From Clostridiales bacterium (GTDB taxonomy: Bacteria; Bacillota; Clostridia; Peptostreptococcales; Anaerovoracaceae), in assembly GCA_009778415.1 (NCBI GenBank), contig WRJV01000286.1:1-11773 (forward strand): a stretch of 11,773 bases of DNA. The letters run 5' to 3'. Made by a program: the position numbers and the translations under genes. Within the stretch, counting starts at the first letter, position 1. Every line of letters begins with the position of its first letter. The notes under the pieces are model-generated. The model searched no databases. It saw only the letters and a list, made by a program, of their open reading frames with translations, and was not told where the DNA came from. Of this stretch, positions 7,425-11,773 are shown in pieces.

Positions 7425-7453
7425 TTTACTTCTCCGTTTTATTCTGATATAAT
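7425..7453 (+). promoter_or_regulatory. Extended -10 promoter of the ferredoxin gene
   Basis: TATAAT (7448-7453) is a perfect -10 with an extended TG at 7445-7446. A weaker -35, TTTACT (7425-7430), lies 17 bases upstream. The -35 sits immediately beside the start codon of the divergent P-loop gene, over its ribosome binding region. Confidence 0.8.
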
Positions 7454-7492
7454 TTGTGTAAGGTTAAACGATATTAAAGGAGGTTCTAAACA

Positions 7493-7663
7493 ATGGCTTA
7501 CAAAATTACAGACGCTTGCATCAGTTGCGGTGCTTGTGAATCTGAATGTCCGACAGAGGCAATAACGGCAGGCGACGGTATTTATGTCATTGACGCTGAC
7601 AAGTGCATAGATTGCGGCGCCTGTGCGAATTCTTGCCCTGTTGATGCGCCCGTTGAGGCTTAG
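7493..7663 (+). CDS. Clostridial-type 2[4Fe-4S] ferredoxin
   Basis: This 56-residue protein is a low-potential electron carrier of the type used by pyruvate:ferredoxin oxidoreductase, hydrogenases and related enzymes of anaerobes. It has two CxxCxxCxxxCP motifs: Cys9, 12, 15, 19 and Cys38, 41, 44, 48, the expected ligand sets of two cubane clusters with the fourth cysteine of each motif crossing to the other cluster. A strong AAAGGAGGT (7476-7484) precedes the ATG. Length and spacing are those of the classic clostridial ferredoxin. It is the only plus-strand gene, with its own promoter and terminator, so it is a monocistronic unit. Third codon positions are more A/T-rich than in the surrounding large genes, as in the acyl carrier protein gene, fitting high expression. 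Confidence 0.97.
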   Translation: MAYKITDACISCGACESECPTEAITAGDGIYVIDADKCIDCGACANSCPVDAPVEA

Positions 7664-7696
7664 CAAAATACCAACAACAGTCTAATATCCATAAGT

Positions 7697-7731
7697 AAGG
7701 GAGCGTTGGCGCATGGCAACGCTCCCTTTTT
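7697..7731 (+). terminator. Rho-independent terminator of the ferredoxin gene
   Basis: GGGAGCGTTG (7699-7708) and CAACGCTCCC (7717-7726) form a perfect 10-base-pair stem with an 8-base loop, followed by TTTTT (7727-7731). It is 33 bases beyond the ferredoxin stop codon. Confidence 0.93.
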
Positions 7732-7776
7732 ATCAGCAATTCGAGCCGGATTCCGGGCACAAAAACAACTGCACAT

Positions 7777-7804
7777 GAAAACCCGCCTCATGTAACGGGT
7801 TTTC
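7777..7804 (-). terminator. Terminator hairpin of the acyl carrier protein gene, possibly bidirectional
   Basis: GAAAACCCG (7777-7785) and CGGGTTTTC (7796-7804) form a 9-base-pair stem with a 10-base loop. The A and T runs lie inside the stem, so it could act on either strand. It lies 20 bases beyond the end of acpP and would also back up the ferredoxin terminator. The lack of a long U-tract after the stem lowers confidence. Confidence 0.7.
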
Positions 7805-7824
7805 GCATAAAACTTCCAGTCTAG

Positions 7825-8055
7825 CTAACTTATTCTTTCTTCCACATACCTGACGATGTCTCCAATGTTTTGAAATTTCTCCGCATCTTCATCAGGGATT
7901 TCGATGTCAAACTCGTCTTCAATCGCCATAATAATTTCCACCGCGTCAAGAGAATCTGCTTCTAAATCTTTCATCAGATTCGTATCCATCGTAACAGCCG
8001 ATTCTTCTACACTTAGTTGTTCAGCAATTATTCCTTTAATCTTTTCAAAACTCAT
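7825..8055 (-). CDS. acpP: Acyl carrier protein
   Basis: ACP carries growing acyl chains on a phosphopantetheine arm during fatty acid synthesis. The 76-residue acidic protein has the modification site Ser35 in LEADSLDAVEII, preceded by the conserved Asp34, and ends in the usual helix IVRYVEERIS. The ATG at 8055 follows GGAGG 6 bases upstream, which excludes the upstream in-frame codons back to 8115. It has its own promoter and terminator and no fab or pls genes beside it, unlike the common plsX-fabD-fabG-acpP order. About 50 of the 72 non-Met codons end in A or T, in contrast with its GC3-rich large neighbours. It could also serve another acyl pathway, but the sequence is typical of the fatty-acid type. 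Confidence 0.97.
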   Translation of the reverse strand: MSFEKIKGIIAEQLSVEESAVTMDTNLMKDLEADSLDAVEIIMAIEDEFDIEIPDEDAEKFQNIGDIVRYVEERIS

Positions 8056-8101
8056 AAAAACCTCCAATGTACACCGTCGTTCACCATATGAACTAAAAAT
8101 T

Positions 8102-8130
8102 ATTATAGAGTACAACTATAATATATGCAA
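8102..8130 (-). promoter_or_regulatory. Sigma-A promoter of acpP
   Basis: On the minus strand TTGCAT (8125-8130) is followed after 17 bases by a perfect TATAAT (8102-8107). It would give a leader of about 40 bases. It lies in the 112-base gap after the ABC-F gene, where no GC-rich terminator hairpin is visible, so acpP may also receive read-through. The gap also has a run of nine T on the plus strand (8141-8149). Confidence 0.78.
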
Positions 8131-8167
8131 CATAAATTTATTTTTTTTTGGCCTTTTTCTTTTATTT

Positions 8168-10135
8168 TCAATTATTTATGCTTTCATGCATCCCGACCCA
8201 CTCTTCATACGCTGCTTCAAGCTTCTGTTTTGCCGTCGCAAGCTCCTCGCTGCAGCTTGTCAGCAGCACGTGGTTTGAAATGTTTTCCTCCCTGCTCATC
8301 TCTTTTTCTATTGAGGCGATCTGGGTTTCCAGCTCGCTTATTTCGATTTCCAGTTTGGCTTTTTGCCTGTTTTCCCTCCGAAGCGCGCTTTCCCGTTTTT
8401 TGCTTTGCATCCTCTGCTCGTTTGCTTCGCTCTCCTTGCCGGCACCCTTGCCGCCTCGTCCAGCCGTTTTCCCGCCAAGCTCGTCGAGGTATTTCTTCCC
8501 TGACGCTATCGCTTGCTTCTTCTCGGCGTAGTAGTCGTAAGCGCCCAAGTAAACCGTTACCCCGTCCCTGCCCAGTTCGAAAATCCGGTCAGGTATTTTG
8601 TTGAGGAAATACCTGTCGTGGGAAACTGCTATGACTGTCCCCGGAAAATCCCTGACCGCATCCTCAAAAACCTCTTTCGAGGATATGTCAAGATGGTTCG
8701 TGGGCTCGTCCATCACGAGCACGTTGGCGCCTGACAGCATCAGCTTTAAAAGGGACAGCCTCGCTTTTTCTCCGCCGGACAGGGCACTTATAGGCATGAA
8801 GACGCTGTCGTTTTTGAAAAGGAACCTTCCAAGCACGTTCCTCATTTCTGATTCTGAATACAAGCGGTACGCATCGTTCAGTTCACCGAGCAGGGTGTTC
8901 CCCTCGGTCAGCAGCGCCTGCCGCTGGTCGTAGTACCCAATCGCCACGTTGTGCCCTGTTTTCATGAATCCTGAGTCCGCTTTCAGCTCACCGGTCATAA
9001 TTCTCAACAGGGTGGTTTTTCCTATCCCGTTCGGCCCCACGATGCAGATTTTTTCACCGCGCTTTATGTCAAACCCGACACCCACAAACAGCGTTTTTCT
9101 TTCTGTGCCGACTCCAAAACTTTTTGAAAGCCCTTCCCCCAGCAATACGTCGCCCCCGCTTTTGAATTCCTGTTTGAACCTTATTTTCATCTTGCCAGCT
9201 TCCTGGGCGGGCATTTCCGCGACTTCTGCCCTCGCAAGCCTCTTTTCACGGGATATAGCCCTTTTGGCCAGTTTTTCAGTGCCGTGCTGCTTGAACCTCC
9301 TTATCATCTCCTCCTGCCTAGCCGCTTCTTTCCTGTACTGCTCGTATTTGCGCATCTCTTCCTCGCGGATTTTGCGCTTCTTGTCTGCAAACGCGCTGTA
9401 GTTCCCTTCATAAATGCTCAGCTTGTTGTTTTCGATTTCAAATATCCTGTTTGCGACCTGGTCCAAAAAATACCGGTCGTGGGATATCAGGAGCATGCTC
9501 CCGGTATAGGCTTTTAGGTATTGCTCAAACCATTTTATCGTTCCGATGTCCAGATGGTTCGTGGGCTCGTCTAAAAACAGCATGTCTGGTTTTTTTAGCA
9601 GGAGGCACGCCAGAGCGAGCCTGGTCCTTTCGCCGCCTGAAAGCAGGGATATTTTCTTGTCGTAATACTCCTCGCCGAAAGCCATGCTCCCCAAAACCCC
9701 GATTATGTCGCTCTTGTACCTGTAGCCGTCCCTCCTGGCGAACTCTTCCTGCAGCTTGTCGTACTTGAGAATAAGCCCTGATGCGTTTCCCCCCTTTGAC
9801 GAAAGCGCAGCGATCTTTTCCGATGTTTCGTGCAGTTCGTCCTCCAATTTTTTCACGTCCGAAAATACAGCTTGCGCTTCGCTAAGAAGTGTGCTGCCTG
9901 CAGAAAAATTGTCCTTTTGCTTGAGGAACCCGATGGTCTTGTCTAAAGACACGAAAAAGTCGCCAGAATCGGCAGTTATTTCCCCAGACAGTATGTTTAA
10001 TAGAGTCGTCTTTCCCGCGCCGTTGTTCCCGATTACGCCTATCCTGTCGCCATCGTTGACGTGAAAAGAGACGTCCTTCAGCACTGCTTCCGAACCAAAT
10101 GATTTAGCGATGTTGTTTGCCGACAGCACAATCAT
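8168..10135 (-). CDS. ABC-F family ATPase (YdiF/Uup-like, probably ribosome-associated)
   Basis: ABC-F proteins are soluble twin-ATPase factors without membrane domains; characterised members act at the ribosomal E site. The 655-residue protein has cassette 1 with Walker A GNNGAGKT (36-43), signature LSGGE (165-169), Walker B ending Asp189-Glu190 and ISHD (217-220), and cassette 2 with GPNGIGKT (367-374), LSGGE (452-456), Asp476-Glu477 and VSHD (504-507). Both catalytic glutamates are present. The charged helical linker (about 245-320) is the P-site tRNA interaction motif region. A Gly/Lys-rich stretch (555-568) leads to a C-terminal coiled coil (about 575-645). The start at 10135 overlaps the tsaD stop in an ATGA; the in-frame sequence further upstream lies inside tsaD. 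By neighbourhood it matches B. subtilis ydiF, next to gcp/tsaD. Whether it is a translation factor or confers antibiotic protection cannot be told. Confidence 0.95.
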   Translation of the reverse strand: MIVLSANNIAKSFGSEAVLKDVSFHVNDGDRIGVIGNNGAGKTTLLNILSGEITADSGDFFVSLDKTIGFLKQKDNFSAGSTLLSEAQAVFSDVKKLEDELHETSEKIAALSSKGGNASGLILKYDKLQEEFARRDGYRYKSDIIGVLGSMAFGEEYYDKKISLLSGGERTRLALACLLLKKPDMLFLDEPTNHLDIGTIKWFEQYLKAYTGSMLLISHDRYFLDQVANRIFEIENNKLSIYEGNYSAFADKKRKIREEEMRKYEQYRKEAARQEEMIRRFKQHGTEKLAKRAISREKRLARAEVAEMPAQEAGKMKIRFKQEFKSGGDVLLGEGLSKSFGVGTERKTLFVGVGFDIKRGEKICIVGPNGIGKTTLLRIMTGELKADSGFMKTGHNVAIGYYDQRQALLTEGNTLLGELNDAYRLYSESEMRNVLGRFLFKNDSVFMPISALSGGEKARLSLLKLMLSGANVLVMDEPTNHLDISSKEVFEDAVRDFPGTVIAVSHDRYFLNKIPDRIFELGRDGVTVYLGAYDYYAEKKQAIASGKKYLDELGGKTAGRGGKGAGKESEANEQRMQSKKRESALRRENRQKAKLEIEISELETQIASIEKEMSREENISNHVLLTSCSEELATAKQKLEAAYEEWVGMHESINN

Positions 10136-11148
10136 AGTTCCAACCCTGCAAAGGCGTCCAGCGCCAAATCGTCCCGTTCCCCTGCCATGTACCTGTAGTA
10201 CGCGGCGCATCCGATCATTGCCGCATTGTCTGTACACAGCACGGATGGGGGGCAGTAGAGCTTGATGCCCATCCTGCCGCACTCCTCTTTGAGCATTTTT
10301 CTCAGCAGGCTGTTCGCCGCAACCCCGCCCGCCAAAACCAGCTTGCCTCTTTTCAGCAGCTTCGCAGCGCCTGCAGCCTTTGATACGACAACTTCCATTA
10401 TTGCCTGCTGGAAGCTGGCGGCTACGTCCGCTGCGTTGATCCCCCTCCCTGACTGCCTCTCCGTATTCAAGTAGTTTATTACTCCTGTCTTTGTCCCGCT
10501 GAAGCTGAAGTCAAAACTGTCCTTCTCCAAAAATACCCTCTTGAACTTCACTGCGAAAGGGTCGCCGCTTTTGGCAGCTTCGTCTATGGCTGGGCCGCCG
10601 GGGTATGGCAGCCCCAAAACCCTTGCAACTTTGTCGTAGGCCTCGCCTGCTGCGTCGTCCCTGGTCTTGCCAAGCACCATGCATTCGTTGTAGCCTGTTA
10701 CGTCCACAATGCTTGTGTGCCCTCCCGATATGACTAGTGCAGTGAAAGGCGGCTCTAGATCTTTATGGGCTATGTAATTCGCGCATATGTGCCCCTGGAT
10801 ATGGTGAATCCCTAGAAGCGGTACGCCCCAAGCAAATGAAAACGCCTTTGCGGTGGCAATGCCGACAAGGAGCGCGCCGACAAGCCCTGGTCCTTTTGTC
10901 ACGCCAATCATGTCTATTTCGCTGGGTTTGACAGACGCTTCGCCCATTGCCCTGTTGAACACTGCGTTTATGTTTTCCAAATGGTGACGCGACGCTATTT
11001 CCGGAACAACGCCGCCGAATACCTTGTGTACGTCGATTTGAGACGAAATGACGTTGGAAAGCACCTCCCTGCCGTCGGCGGTGACGGCTACGGACGTCTC
11101 GTCGCAGCTCGTTTCAATTGCAAGAGTCAATAATTTGTTGTTTTTCAT
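10132..11148 (-). CDS. tsaD: tRNA N6-adenosine threonylcarbamoyltransferase TsaD (Kae1/Gcp/YgjD)
   Basis: TsaD transfers the threonylcarbamoyl group to A37 of ANN-decoding tRNAs, forming t6A with TsaB and TsaE. The 338-residue protein has the ASKHA-fold start LAIETSCDETS, metal ligands His116 and His120 in HHIQGH, SGGHTS at 141-146, and Asp307 in CTDNAAMIG. All ligands are present and the length is normal. The ATG at 11148 is chosen because it overlaps the rimI stop in an ATGA, as at the next junction; the in-frame GTG at 11157 would add three residues and has no ribosome binding site. tsaB is two genes upstream; tsaE should lie outside the window. Confidence 0.97.
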   Translation of the reverse strand: MKNNKLLTLAIETSCDETSVAVTADGREVLSNVISSQIDVHKVFGGVVPEIASRHHLENINAVFNRAMGEASVKPSEIDMIGVTKGPGLVGALLVGIATAKAFSFAWGVPLLGIHHIQGHICANYIAHKDLEPPFTALVISGGHTSIVDVTGYNECMVLGKTRDDAAGEAYDKVARVLGLPYPGGPAIDEAAKSGDPFAVKFKRVFLEKDSFDFSFSGTKTGVINYLNTERQSGRGINAADVAASFQQAIMEVVVSKAAGAAKLLKRGKLVLAGGVAANSLLRKMLKEECGRMGIKLYCPPSVLCTDNAAMIGCAAYYRYMAGERDDLALDAFAGLEL

Positions 11149-11588
11149 TTTTTCCACATTATCATAGCGTCTTCGTCGTTGTCATCGTAATACGCTTTTC
11201 TCGACCCATGCACCGTAAAGCCAAGGCGCTTGTACAGGGATATGGCATCGTTGTTTGAAGCCCTGACTTCAAGGGTGAACATAGTCACCCCTTCTGCGGC
11301 AGATGATTCGATCAGCGAAGATATCAGCGCTTTTGCGATCCCTTTCCTCCTGAAATCCGGATGGACAGCCACATTCGTGATATGCCCTTCGTCAAGAACC
11401 ACCCAGATTCCGGCGTATCCGGCCATCACCCCTCCGATCTCTGCGATGAGGTACCTTGCCAGCTTGTTGCACACTATTTCTTCGTAAAAAGACTGTTCGC
11501 TCCAAGGCTGGCTAAAGCATATCTTGTCCATTTCCGCAAGAGGCCACACGTCGCCGATGCTCGCCCGCTTGATAATAACTCCTCCCAT
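11145..11588 (-). CDS. rimI: Ribosomal protein S18 alanine N-acetyltransferase, GNAT family
   Basis: RimI acetylates the N-terminus of ribosomal protein S18 from acetyl-CoA, and possibly other proteins. The 147-residue protein has the CoA-binding pyrophosphate loop RRKGIA (80-85) after the strand ITNVAVHPDFR, then LEVRASN with Glu107 and LYKRLGF with Tyr119, which correspond to E. coli catalytic Glu103 and Tyr115. PWS at 28-30 is the usual N-terminal motif. The ATG at 11588 comes one base after the tsaB stop. No ribosome binding site precedes it; instead a strong GGGAGGAG overlaps its first codons (see findings). Placement between tsaB and tsaD is classic and strengthens the assignment. Confidence 0.94.
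   Translation of the reverse strand: MGGVIIKRASIGDVWPLAEMDKICFSQPWSEQSFYEEIVCNKLARYLIAEIGGVMAGYAGIWVVLDEGHITNVAVHPDFRRKGIAKALISSLIESSAAEGVTMFTLEVRASNNDAISLYKRLGFTVHGSRKAYYDDNDEDAMIMWKK
11579..11586 (-). promoter_or_regulatory. Shine-Dalgarno-like GGGAGGAG inside the start of rimI
   Basis: On the minus strand GGGAGGAG begins at the last base of the proposed rimI ATG and fills codons 2-3. Codons 5 and 6 (ATT, ATC) lie at a distance that would suit it, but neither is a common start codon. Confidence 0.45.
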
Positions 11589-11589
11589 G

Positions 11590-11773
11590 CTACAACGTCT
11601 TTGAAAACAGTGTGCCTGCTTCAAGCTTCCTTTCTGCCTCGGCTTTTCGCATGTACATTGGCAACAATTCTTCATAGCCCGTCTGCGTTCCGTCCCTGAA
11701 CATCTTCAAGGCGAGCTTCGCCACGGACGACGCTTTTTGAAACCGTAAGCTTTCGTCAGCAATTTCAACTTGT
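11590..11773 (-). CDS. tsaB: TsaB C-terminus (partial, cut by the window edge)
   Basis: Only the last 60 residues are present, in frame from 11772 down to a TAG at 11590-11592. The readable segment contains ASSVAKLALKMF and, near the end, LLPMYMRKAEAERKLEAG, the typical PxYxRxxxAE tail of TsaB. TsaB is the inactive ASKHA partner that activates TsaD in t6A synthesis. The call rests on this tail plus its place directly before rimI and tsaD. rimI begins one base after the stop. The promoter of this operon lies outside the window. Confidence 0.88.
   Translation of the reverse strand, partial: QVEIADESLRFQKASSVAKLALKMFRDGTQTGYEELLPMYMRKAEAERKLEAGTLFSKTL

Noticed and set aside
7424..7492. Promoter for the P-loop/ogg unit on the minus strand
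   Set aside because: AT-rich -10-like hexamers exist but none has a convincing -35 at 16-18 bases, so no call is made.
7439..7666. Open frame on the minus strand opposite the ferredoxin gene
   Set aside because: It is antisense to a gene with two perfect cysteine motifs, a promoter and a ribosome binding site, and its own translation has no recognisable features.
8056..8130. FapR-like operator in front of acpP
   Set aside because: Short TAGTTGTAC-like pieces overlap the promoter but do not form the expected inverted repeat.
8131..8167. Possible terminator after the ABC-F gene around the T9 run
   Set aside because: The only pairing is a short GGCC flanked by A/T runs, too weak to call; on the minus strand the run is A, not U.

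Overview
The window looks like chromosomal DNA from a low-to-moderate GC member of the Bacillota, most likely an anaerobic clostridium. The reasons are the clostridial-type 2[4Fe-4S] ferredoxin, strong purine-rich ribosome binding sites, a perfect CIRCE operator in front of groESL, and a tsaB-rimI-tsaD-ABC-F gene order that resembles the Bacillus subtilis ydiCDEF region, which also lies near groESL. Genus-level placement is not possible from this sequence alone. Apart from one small ferredoxin gene, every gene lies on the minus strand. Coding density is very high and no gene-free stretch exceeds about 170 bases.

Read in the direction of minus-strand transcription (high to low coordinates), the window opens with the end of tsaB, then rimI, tsaD and an ABC-F ATPase, packed with 1-base gaps or 4-base ATGA overlaps. 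This block serves tRNA t6A modification, ribosomal protein acetylation and probably ribosome-associated ABC-F function. A separate acyl carrier protein gene follows with its own promoter. A small plus-strand ferredoxin gene lies between two terminators-and-promoters regions. Divergent from it is a two-gene unit: a P-loop protein whose C-terminus looks like an Asp23/Gls24 (YloU) domain, coupled by ATGA overlap to an OGG1-like 8-oxoguanine DNA glycosylase. Next comes groS-groL under a near-consensus sigma-A promoter plus CIRCE, closed by an intrinsic terminator. Directly against that terminator is another good promoter that appears to drive vanY-guaB-guaA.

The most unusual observation is in the purine genes. 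GuaA keeps an intact ATP pyrophosphatase and dimerization domain, but its N-terminal glutamine amidotransferase domain has lost its central portion, including the nucleophile elbow and the His-Glu pair, so it is predicted to use free ammonia or a separate glutaminase. Its partner GuaB is of the Tritrichomonas foetus-like IMP dehydrogenase type, with catalytic residues at the same numbers as the protist enzyme. The P-loop/Asp23 fusion is the second most interesting item. I see no mobile element, CRISPR array, tRNA, rRNA or clear riboswitch.
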